A stretch of 29,493 nucleotides of DNA from a virus: IMG/VR virus record IMGVR_UViG_3300044635_000347, positions 1 through 29,493 of that record; one strand, given 5' to 3'. Made by a program: the position numbers and the translations under genes. The stretch's first letter is position 1. Each line of letters opens with the position of its first letter. A model generated the notes under the pieces. The model was not told the origin of the DNA. It saw only the letters and a list, made by a program, of their open reading frames with translations, and did not search any database. Positions 7,612-14,874 of the stretch are shown here, in pieces.

Positions 7612-9143
7612 TATATGACCCTACCTGTTTTCACAAATACGTCCAATTGTTGAACGGAGATTGTTTCTGTTGCTATGTTAGCTTCAATACCTATCTGGAA
7701 TACACCACCAGTACCGCTAATCTGTCTTTCTATCTTACGAACAGATAAACCAGTGTTGTAACCTGTGTTGTATTCATCAATGTTGTACTGAGCAATGTTG
7801 TACTCAGCACGAGCTATTGTAGGTAGTGTGTATTGACCGCTTTTGTAGCTGTTACTGTAATCTGTAGCCCATCGAATATTGATAGTGGTGTTGTTACCAC
7901 CAATAAGAAGCATTGTCATCTTCTTAAGTATCTTAAATATTCCTGGTGTTTGAGCATCAATGTTTGAAGTATAGTAAGAGAACGTATATGCTGTTCCATT
8001 GTCGCTTGCACCAGAGTATTGAGCTATATAGCCTGTTCTGCTAAAGTACAATTTACGATCACTGGTAGCACAAAACGATATCGGTGCTATTGTCCATGTA
8101 GTGACTTTACAGGAACCATCCTGTAGCCTTGACTTAACATCAAAGCAATAGATTAGTTTTCTTGAGGGAAGACTTAATAAGTAGAAACCATCAGCATCTG
8201 AGTAAACAGACTTGATGTTGTCATCATTACCATTGGTAGCAATGTCAGTGATCAAATCATTCTTGACATTACGAGAGATATCAAAGATCGGATTAGACTT
8301 CTCTTGAATAACCCTAGCTAGACTCTTAACACCACTATCGGACAAGAAGAAGATATCAGTGCCTACATCTTGTACTGTATCTCTGCTGATACAACCAACA
8401 CCATCAATGACTTCAACCAATGATAGGTTTGTTGTTGGGTCATTCTGAGCACCATTGTATATGATGATAGACCGACGACAGAAGATAATAAGATAGCCGT
8501 TAAAGGCTGCTAAGGCTGTGATAGTATCAGTTCCGTTAGTCAATACTTTCTCAATATTGACAGAACCTGCTGTACCGCCTGTCCAAGCAAAACCCTGTAG
8601 CGAGTCTGACCAAGTAACTGTACGTTTATCAGTGCTTGTGTCCGCAACCCATAGACGACCAAAAGCACTTAACACTTCATTAGCTAAGGGTACAGTACCA
8701 CTATAGCTACCATAAGCGGACATCAGTGAGTAAGTATTGGTGCTGTGTACGTAGATCAGTGGGTCATGATTACGTTGAAAGAAGTAAGTAAAGCCGTTGA
8801 AGTCTACTGCTTTCCAGTTCTGTGCTGTCCATGTAGTACCAGTGTACTTCAGTGTCAGTGTTGTAGTTCCTGAGTAGATCTTGTTGTCACCAACACTAAG
8901 AATCTCTTTTGATCCATCAGTCTTGATGACTTCTTTGATCAATGCAGGCTCTGTGCTGTTGAAACCAGAAGAAGTATTGACCTTGACCCAACCACGCCTA
9001 GAAGCAATACGACCAAACTGATCAATAACAGCATTCTCTGCCTTAAGAGCATATTCCTTAGGCAGCGTAACAGAAGAGTCTTGGGTGTTAAGACCAAAAA
9101 AACCAGGAGCAACAACTGTTACTGGTTTAAGTTGATCAGCCAT
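7611..9143 (-). CDS. Tail nozzle protein (T7 tubular B / P22 gp10 type)
   Basis: This 510-residue, beta-rich protein opens with VVAPGFFGLNTQDSSVTLP and NAVIDQFGRIASRRGW, the typical start of podoviral nozzle proteins. Repeating propeller-like strands follow (GRLWVADTSTDKRTVTWSD, YLIIFCRRSIIIYNG, IFFLSDSGVKSLA). In related phages this protein forms the distal part of the short tail, holding packaged DNA and contacting the fibres. It lies immediately after the adaptor gene with a TAATG stop/start overlap, the conserved adaptor-nozzle order. Length is within the usual range. Confidence is good from the N-terminal motif, propeller pattern and synteny together. Confidence 0.8.
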   Translation of the reverse strand: MADQLKPVTVVAPGFFGLNTQDSSVTLPKEYALKAENAVIDQFGRIASRRGWVKVNTSSGFNSTEPALIKEVIKTDGSKEILSVGDNKIYSGTTTLTLKYTGTTWTAQNWKAVDFNGFTYFFQRNHDPLIYVHSTNTYSLMSAYGSYSGTVPLANEVLSAFGRLWVADTSTDKRTVTWSDSLQGFAWTGGTAGSVNIEKVLTNGTDTITALAAFNGYLIIFCRRSIIIYNGAQNDPTTNLSLVEVIDGVGCISRDTVQDVGTDIFFLSDSGVKSLARVIQEKSNPIFDISRNVKNDLITDIATNGNDDNIKSVYSDADGFYLLSLPSRKLIYCFDVKSRLQDGSCKVTTWTIAPISFCATSDRKLYFSRTGYIAQYSGASDNGTAYTFSYYTSNIDAQTPGIFKILKKMTMLLIGGNNTTINIRWATDYSNSYKSGQYTLPTIARAEYNIAQYNIDEYNTGYNTGLSVRKIERQISGTGGVFQIGIEANIATETISVQQLDVFVKTGRVI

Positions 9144-9799
9144 TATACTGCTTCCCAGAGAACTAAGTCACTCTCTCTACCAGCTTCAATAGAGATATAG
9201 TTAGCAAGTGTCTTACGATAAAGATCTGCTTGCTGATCAGATAGACGACCACCATCCTCTCCACGTTCATTGATAGCACGTAGGTAAGCACCTTGGATAA
9301 CAACATCTGATGGTACATAGATAACATCAGTATCATTAACAAGATCTGCTTGAGGTACAATGCAATCAAACTTCAGTGTGTAAACTGCATCTGGAACAGG
9401 ATATACATCAACGGACAACACACCAGCAGAACTTGTCGTAGCCATAGCATAGCTGCTAGGACGACCAGTAGGAGCACTGAGAACATTTAAGTACATGTTC
9501 ATCTCTGCTGCTGATAGCTGACGTAGATACCAGTGTGCAGCGGGTATGAAAGCATCTTCAATCTTAGTTCTTAGATTAGAACCAGATAAAGCATAATTAG
9601 TTGTTGATGCTGCTGTAGTGACTGTGATCGTTTGACGAAGCACAGACCAGTTCCAAGCATCTTCAACTTCTCTCTTAGCTTCATTGACCATATCACCAAT
9701 GAGTTTAGAGTAGTCACTTTGAATAACAGTAACTACTTCATCCTCACGGATGCGCCTAAGAACGCCATTAACACAATCAAGAAAGGTAGCCATTACCAT
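9143..9799 (-). CDS. Head-to-tail adaptor (T7 gp11-like tubular A)
   Basis: A 218-residue protein starting with a helical N-terminus (FLDCVNGVLRRIREDE; DMVNEAKREVEDAWNW) followed by beta-strands (TTNYALSG, VLSVDVYPVPDAVYTLKFDC). It ends in a helix containing GAYLRAINERGEDGG. This order is characteristic of podoviral adaptor proteins, which form the ring joining portal and nozzle. Two starts are possible: ATG at 9799 and ATG at 9793, six bases downstream. The latter overlaps the upstream stop as TAATG and gives MATFLDC; AAGGTGA lies just before both. It is followed directly by the nozzle gene. Confidence 0.82.
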   Translation of the reverse strand: MVMATFLDCVNGVLRRIREDEVVTVIQSDYSKLIGDMVNEAKREVEDAWNWSVLRQTITVTTAASTTNYALSGSNLRTKIEDAFIPAAHWYLRQLSAAEMNMYLNVLSAPTGRPSSYAMATTSSAGVLSVDVYPVPDAVYTLKFDCIVPQADLVNDTDVIYVPSDVVIQGAYLRAINERGEDGGRLSDQQADLYRKTLANYISIEAGRESDLVLWEAV

Positions 9800-10050
9800 T
9801 TCACCTTATTGGCCCAGTAAGCCGCTGACATCTTACCTTTTGAGATGTTTTCTGCATGACGAGCTTTAAAGGCTTTGTTCCTTGCTGAACCTTCAGGAGA
9901 ACCTTTAACACCTTGTTGTCCGAAGCGAATCGTCTTTACTTGATCACCGTCCTTTGCAACAACAATGTGAGATTTCGTAGGATGGTCCGGTGTACGCTTC
10001 GGTTTGTTGTACCCAGACACTCCCGCCCTTTCCAATCTAGAGTCTTTCAT
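9793..10050 (-). CDS. Small basic conserved phage protein (KARHAxNI-MSAAYWANKVKW type)
   Basis: An 85-residue, lysine/arginine-rich protein with a recognisable phage pattern: an N-terminal GVSGYNKPKRTPDHPTKSH, a central IRFGQQG and a C-terminal FKARHAENI then KMSAAYWANKVKW. Similar small proteins recur next to the adaptor gene in many podoviruses, and their function is unknown to me. Basic character and position between head and tail genes hint at a DNA-contacting or assembly role, which is inference. It overlaps the gene before it (ATGA) and the adaptor after it, so it is translationally coupled on both sides. Confidence 0.75.
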   Translation of the reverse strand: MKDSRLERAGVSGYNKPKRTPDHPTKSHIVVAKDGDQVKTIRFGQQGVKGSPEGSARNKAFKARHAENISKGKMSAAYWANKVKW

Positions 10051-10193
10051 TTCTTCTTAGCAGTTTTAGCTGCCTCCTTGAAATCTTTAGCTGTTGGAGC
10101 ACCTTTACTTCCAGGCTTCTTCATCTTCTCACCAGAGCCTTCGGCAATACGCTTACGCTTAGCTTGGATGTTAGCGTATAGTCCTGGTTTCAC
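10047..10193 (-). CDS. Small lysine-rich conserved phage protein (KPGLYANI type)
   Basis: A 48-residue, very basic protein containing KPGLYANIQAKRKRIAEGSG, then KKPGSKGAPTAKDF and a poly-lysine end. Close relatives are common in phage genomes beside structural genes; the function is not known to me. I chose the GTG at 10193, which overlaps the preceding stop as GTGA and places the conserved KPGLYANI block right at the start, as in relatives. A longer form from GTG 10229 (60 residues) would overlap the preceding gene by 40 nt and has a poorer ribosome-binding site. It overlaps the next gene by 4 nt. Confidence 0.72.
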   Translation of the reverse strand: MKPGLYANIQAKRKRIAEGSGEKMKKPGSKGAPTAKDFKEAAKTAKKK

Positions 10194-10285
10194 TTTGTTC
10201 TCTTTGCTTCTTTGGCTTTCATCATACACTTACCAGCTTTCTTGCACTTAGCTGGGGTAGGACATCCTGGACAGGGTTTCATCAT
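10190..10285 (-). CDS. 31-residue cysteine-rich micro-protein
   Basis: A very short frame joined to its neighbours by ATGA at its start and GTGA at its end. The sequence begins MMKPCPGCPTPAKC and has four cysteines at 5, 8, 14 and 20, ending in a basic tail. The CxxC pair plus two spaced cysteines could hold one zinc ion. Similar CPGCPTPAKC micro-proteins accompany the KPGLYANI gene in other phages, as far as I recall. Coupling on both sides and the non-random cysteine pattern support a real gene despite its size. Function is unknown. Confidence 0.62.
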   Translation of the reverse strand: MMKPCPGCPTPAKCKKAGKCMMKAKEAKRTK

Positions 10286-10443
10286 TTCTTCTTTCCTTTC
10301 TTCTTAGTCATACCAGCCTCTGATAAGGCAATGGCAACCGCTTGCTTACGTGACTTAACTACAGGACCGCCTTTACCACTATGCAGAGTACCTTCTTTGT
10401 ACTCACGCATAACTTTCTCAATCTTCTTTGGTTTTTGTTTCAT
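10282..10443 (-). CDS. DUF6496-like small conserved phage protein
   Basis: A 53-residue protein: basic start, then VMREYKEGTLHSGKGGPVV and KSRKQAVAIALSEAG, ending in a lysine-rich tail. The motif of an MREF/Y-K-G-LHSG block followed by KxRKQAIAIALSEAG is the hallmark of the DUF6496 family, which is abundant in phages and some bacteria; its role is not established to my knowledge. It overlaps the end of the upstream holin-like gene by 26 nt and the next micro-gene by 4 nt. The start ATG at 10443 is preceded by a purine-rich GGAAGAAAG site. Confidence 0.8.
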   Translation of the reverse strand: MKQKPKKIEKVMREYKEGTLHSGKGGPVVKSRKQAVAIALSEAGMTKKKGKKK

Positions 10444-10621
10444 CTTTCTTCCTTCCAAAGATCATCTGTACTGTATCTGTTTCCCATATCCTGATTGCAG
10501 TCCATACAATGGTGAGAACAGCAGCCATTGCAGGTAGTAATTCAGCTAACGTACCTACAACAGTGATGATTGATAAGGCATCACCAATCTGTTTTACGTG
10601 TTCGTCTGCTTGGAGAGCCAT
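10418..10621 (-). CDS. Small holin-like membrane protein
   Basis: A 67-residue protein with a short soluble N-terminus (MALQADEHVKQIGDAL), two adjacent hydrophobic segments at about residues 14-29 (DALSIITVVGTLAELL) and 30-46 (PAMAAVLTIVWTAIRIW), and a highly charged basic/acidic tail. The pattern AVLTIVWTAIRIWETDTV recurs in small phage membrane proteins annotated as holins. ATG at 10621 overlaps the upstream stop as TGATG and has GGAG 7 nt ahead; a GTG one codon earlier is also possible. It is far from the endolysin, so it could be a second holin, an antiholin, or a membrane protein of the virion cassette. Confidence 0.65.
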   Translation of the reverse strand: MALQADEHVKQIGDALSIITVVGTLAELLPAMAAVLTIVWTAIRIWETDTVQMIFGRKKDETKTKED

Positions 10622-11418
10622 CACACATCTCCGGTATTAGTTGACGGGAATGAACGTCCTGCTCCCCATATAATTCTTACTGCACCACCAGCACCACTAC
10701 CTGCTGCTGCAAAACCACCAGATCCTCCGCCACCACCATACGCACCTCCGTTACCAGATCCTCCTGATGTTCCAGTGCCGCCATTAGCTCCACCAGATCC
10801 TCCTGTTCCACCACCACTTGGATAAGAACCAGTGGTACCTCCAGTTCCTTCTCCTAATATTCCAACACCACCTCCACCGCCTGTGGCGTTTTCTGTAAAG
10901 TTAGCATTACCACCTGTTCCGCCTCCTGTGGTGCTACTATACCCACCAGCACCGCCACCACCCCCTCCTGTTAAAGGTCCACCGCCTGGGGATGTCTTTC
11001 CAGCAGAACCACCATCACCTGTGTAACTACCACCACCACCGCCTGTATTATCTACACCGCCGCCAGATCCACCATAACCAGCAACTGTCGATGTATTGAT
11101 AAAGTAACTATTCCCACCGTCTGATCCAGAAGCACCTGAACTAGTTGCGCCAGCACCACCAGCACCAACAACAACTGTGTATGAGTTTCCAGGGACTACA
11201 GTGATGTTATTCTTGTAACCTAAACCACCTCCACCTCCACCTACCACAGAATTACTTCCGATAGCAGGTAAAGCACCTCCTCCACCAGCACCAACAGTAA
11301 CTACACAAACTGATTCAACACCAACAGGGGCTACCCATGTATAAGTACCTGCTGTTGTGTATGCTGCTTGTCCTTCTCTTGAAACTGTTGAACCTAAGAA
11401 GGCAGGAAGGGCTGTCAT
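10621..11418 (-). CDS. Glycine-rich tail-tip/adhesin-like protein
   Basis: A 265-residue protein. The first 40 residues form a small beta unit (YTTAGTYTWVAPVGVESVCVVTVGAGGGG) typical of phage glycine-rich fibre proteins. Nearly the whole remainder consists of Gly-run motifs ([37 protein letters not shown]) and it closes with VRIIWGAGRSFP. Such domains form polyglycine-II-like tips that bind receptors in some phages, so host recognition is plausible (inference). It starts with an ATGA overlap on the fibre gene upstream and resembles the protein at 15823-16935, suggesting paralogy or domain sharing. Confidence 0.72.
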   Translation of the reverse strand: MTALPAFLGSTVSREGQAAYTTAGTYTWVAPVGVESVCVVTVGAGGGGALPAIGSNSVVGGGGGGLGYKNNITVVPGNSYTVVVGAGGAGATSSGASGSDGGNSYFINTSTVAGYGGSGGGVDNTGGGGGSYTGDGGSAGKTSPGGGPLTGGGGGGAGGYSSTTGGGTGGNANFTENATGGGGGVGILGEGTGGTTGSYPSGGGTGGSGGANGGTGTSGGSGNGGAYGGGGGSGGFAAAGSGAGGAVRIIWGAGRSFPSTNTGDV

Positions 11419-11966
11419 TTTACGTTACCTACAATGACAGCAAGCGAAGAAGTTACGAACAAGATCGTAGCAATTCCTCTAGTGGCTACTGTTGCTGAAG
11501 TCTTTGCTGAACTAATACCACCAACATAAGCAGTAACAGCACTACAAGTGATTGTCATATCACCTGTGGTGTTGTTAAAGATGATGACACTATCACCAGC
11601 AGTAAACACAGATGTTGGAACAACAATAGAACCTCCAGATTCTACTTGAATGAAGTTGCCAGCATCTGCTGCTACTAACGTATACGAAGTTGTTTTTGTA
11701 GAACCAGACTTCTGAATACCACGAACATTACCATCAGCATCAGCAATCGATGTCATACCGCTCATCGTACCGCCAGTGATGGTTACGTTGTTTGCGTTCT
11801 GTGTTGCTATCGTACCAAGCGAAGAAGAATCCTGCTTAGTAGAGATAGCAGTTGCAATGTTGTCAAACTCAGTGTCAAAGTCAGAACCTTTGACAATCTT
11901 TCCAGCATTACCTGATGGTAGAGAATCTTTAGCAGTAAAGTTGGTTGTCTTCGTATAGTTAGACAT
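11415..11966 (-). CDS. Small tail-fibre-like protein
   Basis: A 183-residue protein. The N-terminus (YTKTTNFTAKDSLPSGNAGKIVKGSDFDTEFDNI) matches a widespread phage fibre opening, followed by a short trimeric-looking stretch (NANNVTITGGTMSGMTSI). The C-terminal half is a beta domain (SYTLVAADAGNFIQVESGG, then VIIFNNTTGDMTI) that resembles the second half of the protein at 16945-17391. Likely a structural fibre or fibre-connector component beneath the glycine-rich tip gene, which it overlaps by 4 nt. Precise position in the virion is unknown. Confidence 0.7.
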   Translation of the reverse strand: MSNYTKTTNFTAKDSLPSGNAGKIVKGSDFDTEFDNIATAISTKQDSSSLGTIATQNANNVTITGGTMSGMTSIADADGNVRGIQKSGSTKTTSYTLVAADAGNFIQVESGGSIVVPTSVFTAGDSVIIFNNTTGDMTITCSAVTAYVGGISSAKTSATVATRGIATILFVTSSLAVIVGNVK

Positions 11967-11968
11967 TT

Positions 11969-12130
11969 CTAATCCTCTTTAGATTTCTTTACCTTAGTAG
12001 CCTTTTCAGTTTCTTCTTTCTTTTCTTCTTCTACTTCATCATAGTCAGGATGCTTACGCATCTGTGCTACATCATATTCAACCTCAACACCAATTACATT
12101 GTTGGACCACTTACATCTAAAGTAAACCAT
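11969..12130 (-). CDS. Small acidic/basic-tailed hypothetical protein
   Basis: A 53-residue protein starting MVYFRCKWSNNVIGVEVEYD, with QMRKHPDYDEV and a lysine/glutamate tail (KKEETEKATKVKKSKED). A YFxCKxSxNxxxF start and an MRxHPDYxEV segment are seen in small phage proteins near capsid genes, but I cannot assign a function. The start is supported by AGAGGT 6 nt upstream. It lies between a hairpin after the decoration gene and the fibre gene. The charged tail may be disordered. Confidence 0.68.
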   Translation of the reverse strand: MVYFRCKWSNNVIGVEVEYDVAQMRKHPDYDEVEEEKKEETEKATKVKKSKED

Positions 12131-12149
12131 AATGACCTCTATATGTTGA

Positions 12150-12167
12150 AGGGGCTACAAAGCCCCT
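12150..12167. other. Intergenic hairpin after the decoration gene
   Basis: AGGGGCT (12150-12156) pairs with AGCCCCT (12161-12167) around the 4-nt loop ACAA. On the plus strand a CC then five T residues follow. On the minus strand, the coding direction here, it is followed by TCAACATA without a T run. It is therefore a poor leftward terminator and more likely an RNA-stability or attenuation hairpin; it could stop antisense transcripts. Confidence 0.6.
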
Positions 12168-12172
12168 CCTTT

Positions 12173-12493
12173 TTATACGAACCTAGCTACAGCAATCTTG
12201 ATCGTAGTGGATGCTAAGTTAACAGCACCACCAGTATTGTTGTTAGCGGCAATCGTTACCGTATCAGCAGCCGTGACATCAGCAGTAATACTGAGCCCAG
12301 CAACATCGACACCGAACGAAACACCAAGAACAACATCACCAAGAGCAACACCAGGAACCGTAACAGTATCAACTTGTGTTTCAGCATCAGCAACCGAAGC
12401 CAAGTCCAGCGTAGCTGTCACTGACCAAGTATCACTGAATAGACCACGAAACTGATCTGTACCACGACGAGAAACAACAGAAGTAGCAGCCAT
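12173..12493 (-). CDS. Putative capsid decoration / head protein
   Basis: A 106-residue protein directly downstream of the major capsid gene with a strong ribosome-binding site (TAAGGAGATAATT before ATG). After a short basic start (SRRGTDQFRGLF) it is almost entirely beta-strand: SVTATLDLASVADAETQVD, VALGDVVLGVSFGVD, ITADVTAADTVTIAANN and IKIAVARFV. A small beta protein flanked by hairpins and following the capsid gene is most simply a decoration or head-stabilising protein, but I do not recognise the family. A phage structural role is more certain than the exact function. Confidence 0.6.
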   Translation of the reverse strand: MAATSVVSRRGTDQFRGLFSDTWSVTATLDLASVADAETQVDTVTVPGVALGDVVLGVSFGVDVAGLSITADVTAADTVTIAANNNTGGAVNLASTTIKIAVARFV

Positions 12494-12511
12494 AATTATC
12501 TCCTTAGTTAG

Positions 12512-12530
12512 AGGGGCTGATTAGGCCCCT
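12512..12530. other. Intergenic hairpin between capsid and decoration genes
   Basis: AGGGGC (12512-12517) pairs with GCCCCT (12525-12530) around a 7-nt loop. No T run follows on either strand. It has nearly the same stem as the hairpin at 12150, and both lie directly after abundant head genes, consistent with mRNA 3'-end protection or partial attenuation. Confidence 0.55.
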
Positions 12531-12537
12531 AATGTTA

Positions 12538-13512
12538 TCAACCAGGGATAATGAGGGCGATACCAGCATCGTTACGAAGCTCTGCAACACCATAAAGGGT
12601 GTCAGCAGTGTACAGCGTAGAGAGATACTCTTGCTTGTACTGAGCCTGTGAACGAACAGCCATCTGCTCTGCATGAACCATTGCATCCTTGTGGAACATC
12701 AAGCAAGCACGAGGAGCAGTCCCAGAAGAGCTGTAAGCTGTGTCAGCGTTCGTAGAAACAAACACTTTAACACCGTATACATCACCGATCTGACCATTGC
12801 GGATGGTGTTGCTACCGCCTTGCTCACCAACGAAAGCCTGCTCGGTGAAACGAGAAAGACCCATCATGGTGTTACGAGCAACAGGAGGAACGAGGAAGTA
12901 ACGCTGATCCATAGGAACATCAGCATCATCAAGACGCTGAATGGTACGGCGGATAGCAGCATCAGTCAGTGCAGAAGCGTTACCAGCACCAGCACCGCCT
13001 GAGAAGGCAGTCGTACCATCACCACCGATGTAGGCAGTGGTTGTACCAGTAACAGAGTAGTCACCAGTTGCACCAGCAGCGTGTGAGCCATTGAAGAGAC
13101 GACCGATACGAACAAGGTCAGTATCTACTTGCGTAGCAAGAGCGTAACCAGCGTCTTCGGTGTAGAAGCGGCGCAGGGAAGCCAATGCTTGCACTTCAAC
13201 GATGTCCTCAATCAAACGTGAGTATTCGTAGTGCTTGTTAATTGAAACTTGCACTTCGTCTTCAACGTTAGCCTGAATGGTAACGGCAGTGTTAGCAGCT
13301 TTGGCAGCAGCTACACCACGGGTGGGTTTAGGAATGTGAAGCAGATCACCTTTCTTGCCACGCATAGACATCTTGTTGACAAGGTTTGCCATAACAAGAT
13401 TCTTCTTGTAGGCAGCGATGATTTCATCAGACCAAATCTCTGGGATAAATTTATCAGCATTGGTCTTGTTAACGATGGAGGAACTACCTCCAGGATAAGT
13501 TACAGCAGCCAT
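12538..13512 (-). CDS. Major capsid protein
   Basis: A 324-residue protein located after the scaffold gene, as in T7-like phages. It starts with a short N-arm (YPGGSSSIVNKTNADKFIP) and has the capsid-type sequence IWSDEIIAAYKKNLVMANLV, then GKKGDLLHIPKP. HYEYSRLIEDIVEVQALAS, YFLVPPVARNTM, GQIGDVYGVKVFVS and LYGVAELRNDAGIALI all fit an HK97-fold coat protein with P-loop, spine helix and A-domain. AAAGGAAAC precedes the ATG. Codon use appears regular. It is flanked by scaffold upstream and a putative decoration gene downstream, separated by a stem-loop. Confidence 0.9.
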   Translation of the reverse strand: MAAVTYPGGSSSIVNKTNADKFIPEIWSDEIIAAYKKNLVMANLVNKMSMRGKKGDLLHIPKPTRGVAAAKAANTAVTIQANVEDEVQVSINKHYEYSRLIEDIVEVQALASLRRFYTEDAGYALATQVDTDLVRIGRLFNGSHAAGATGDYSVTGTTTAYIGGDGTTAFSGGAGAGNASALTDAAIRRTIQRLDDADVPMDQRYFLVPPVARNTMMGLSRFTEQAFVGEQGGSNTIRNGQIGDVYGVKVFVSTNADTAYSSSGTAPRACLMFHKDAMVHAEQMAVRSQAQYKQEYLSTLYTADTLYGVAELRNDAGIALIIPG

Positions 13513-13536
13513 TTTAAGTTTCCTTTAAAATTAAGT

Positions 13537-14313
13537 TTAACGGACACGACCATCAGCGTATGCCTGCATAATCTCTGGTTGCAGGTTTAGGTAACGCTCT
13601 GGATCTGTCATCTGAAGCCGAATAAGATCGCTTCGACGGTAAATTTTCTTGCTCGTTTCTCCAGTAGCACCATCAAGAGCTACAGTAGCAGCTTTAAGTG
13701 TCTTCTCTGTCTGTTCTTGGAGTTGTTGAGAAGCTTGATTAACAGTTTCCTGTTTGATCTTTCTCAGTTCCTTAAACGTAGTGAGTAGTTCGTTAGCAGA
13801 GTCAAAGTCAAACTGTTGATCTGCTGCTGCGTACAGCCTTTGGCGAACACTAGAGCCTTTAACCCATTCAGCAAACTCAGGATCAGCAATGACCTGTGTA
13901 TAATCTGGATGTGATTGAGCTAGCCTGTTCGCAGTCTGCATACGAGCCATCTGTGCTGCTGCTAATTGAGCTTGCTGCACAGCAGGATGCGTAGCTACTG
14001 CTTTGTTAACTGCCTTAACAGGATCGGCAAAAAAATCAGTCTCTTCTTCAACAGCTTCTTTTGCTTCTACCTTAGGGGTAGTGATTTGCCTCTTGATTAA
14101 CTCATCAGCAAGTTTTCGAACTTCACCAACCTCTTGTGCTTGACGACCAATTAACTTCTCAGCCTCTTGGTGCATCCTTATGATCTCATCTAGAGATTTA
14201 CCCTTATACTTCTCAGGGATCTCATGCTGAGTAGGTGTTGCTTGCTTTACTTCCTCCGCTTGAAATTCATTAACTTGTTGTTCGTCATCAACAGAATCTA
14301 CAAATTCAGCCAT
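13537..14313 (-). CDS. Scaffolding (capsid assembly) protein
   Basis: A 258-residue, highly charged and helical protein. The N-terminus is acidic (DSVDDEQQVNEFQAEEV), then KYKGKSLDEIIRMHQEAEKL, which resembles phage assembly-scaffold starts. The centre is Ala/Gln-rich coiled-coil (AQLAAAQMARMQTANRLAQ), and the C-terminus contains a conserved-looking basic block (SDLIRLQMTDPERYLNLQ) that would bind the coat protein. The gene lies immediately upstream of the major capsid gene. TAGGAG precedes ATG by 6 nt. Scaffolds direct procapsid assembly and leave before DNA packaging. Assignment rests on composition, the SDLIRLQxxDPERY-like end and synteny. Confidence 0.85.
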   Translation of the reverse strand: MAEFVDSVDDEQQVNEFQAEEVKQATPTQHEIPEKYKGKSLDEIIRMHQEAEKLIGRQAQEVGEVRKLADELIKRQITTPKVEAKEAVEEETDFFADPVKAVNKAVATHPAVQQAQLAAAQMARMQTANRLAQSHPDYTQVIADPEFAEWVKGSSVRQRLYAAADQQFDFDSANELLTTFKELRKIKQETVNQASQQLQEQTEKTLKAATVALDGATGETSKKIYRRSDLIRLQMTDPERYLNLQPEIMQAYADGRVR

Positions 14314-14367
14314 TTGCGTCTCCTAGTCGGGTTAAACCCAATTGTTAGGATGTTAAGAAAATCTAAG

Positions 14368-14607
14368 TTATCCCTCGTAGTAGGACTTAGACTGTGCTAC
14401 TTTAGCGGCCTGTTCGTGTACCTTAGCCCATCGATCTGCTGCTCCAGGGAATGAGCCAGTAATACCTTCTAGCTTACTTCTCGGTGCTGCTAATTGCCTT
14501 TGTGCTCTTTTACCGCAAACAGGACAAACTACAGTGTTCTGGGTATACTCAACTAAATGCTCTGTTGTGTGACCTTCAGAGCATTGAAAATCATTTATAA
14601 TCCTCAT
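14368..14607 (-). CDS. FmdB-like zinc-ribbon small protein
   Basis: A 79-residue protein with an N-terminal zinc ribbon: C9 and H13 (FQCSEGH) and C28-x2-C31 (VVCPVCGKRAQRQL). The C-terminal part, containing KLEGITGSFPGAADRWAKVH, is a common phage extension. Such FmdB-type ribbon proteins are frequent next to phage scaffold genes; a regulatory or assembly role is possible but unproven. The start overlaps the preceding gene by 17 nt. Confidence 0.75.
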   Translation of the reverse strand: MRIINDFQCSEGHTTEHLVEYTQNTVVCPVCGKRAQRQLAAPRSKLEGITGSFPGAADRWAKVHEQAAKVAQSKSYYEG

Positions 14608-14833
14608 TCGTTAAATCCTCATAGGCTTTTTCTGATACTTCTTTGAGTGTCAGGAGCCAATCTAAGATGTCTAGTTGACCTTTTTTAAAGAATAGGTTGT
14701 TTGAGTCAGTGATGGAGGTGACTTTGTTGTATGCTTCGAACAGTTGTTGAGCATCTTCCATCAAATCAAGCCAACCTGGATGAGAAAATAAGTCAAACCT
14801 ATTTTCATAGTATCTTTGTAGTTTTTCTTCCAT
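14591..14833 (-). CDS. Small conserved phage protein upstream of scaffold cassette
   Basis: An 80-residue helical, acidic protein (ENRFDLFSHPGWLDLMEDAQ; KGQLDILDWLLTLKEVSEKAYEDL). A WLDLMEDAQ...KGxLDILxWLL pattern appears in many podoviral genomes beside the zinc-ribbon gene; function unknown. It is the first gene of the scaffold-capsid block. No Shine-Dalgarno site precedes the ATG, and the predicted leftward promoter would start RNA at or next to the ATG, giving a leaderless or nearly leaderless message. It overlaps the zinc-ribbon gene by 17 nt. Confidence 0.72.
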   Translation of the reverse strand: MEEKLQRYYENRFDLFSHPGWLDLMEDAQQLFEAYNKVTSITDSNNLFFKKGQLDILDWLLTLKEVSEKAYEDLTNEDYK

Positions 14834-14839
14834 GTTGTA

Positions 14840-14869
14840 ATTTTACCACACCTATTTTGTTGCTGTAAA
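14840..14869 (-). promoter_or_regulatory. Leftward sigma70-type promoter for the scaffold-capsid block
   Basis: On the minus strand TTTACA (14869-14864) and TAAAAT (14845-14840) are separated by 18 bp. The expected transcription start falls at about 14833-14834, essentially on the ATG of the first gene. The -35 element lies 5 bp from that of the divergent promoter driving the endonuclease gene. Confidence 0.6.
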
Positions 14870-14874
14870 GCCCC

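Noticed and set aside
10598-11026. Proline-rich plus-strand frames opposite the glycine-rich gene
   Set aside because: They are antisense to Gly codons (CCN reads as Pro). The same effect produces frames at 16031-16252 and 16448-16774.
14329-14339. GGGTTAAACCC palindrome upstream of the scaffold start
   Set aside because: Stem of five with almost no loop; too small for a functional hairpin and with no repeat partner.
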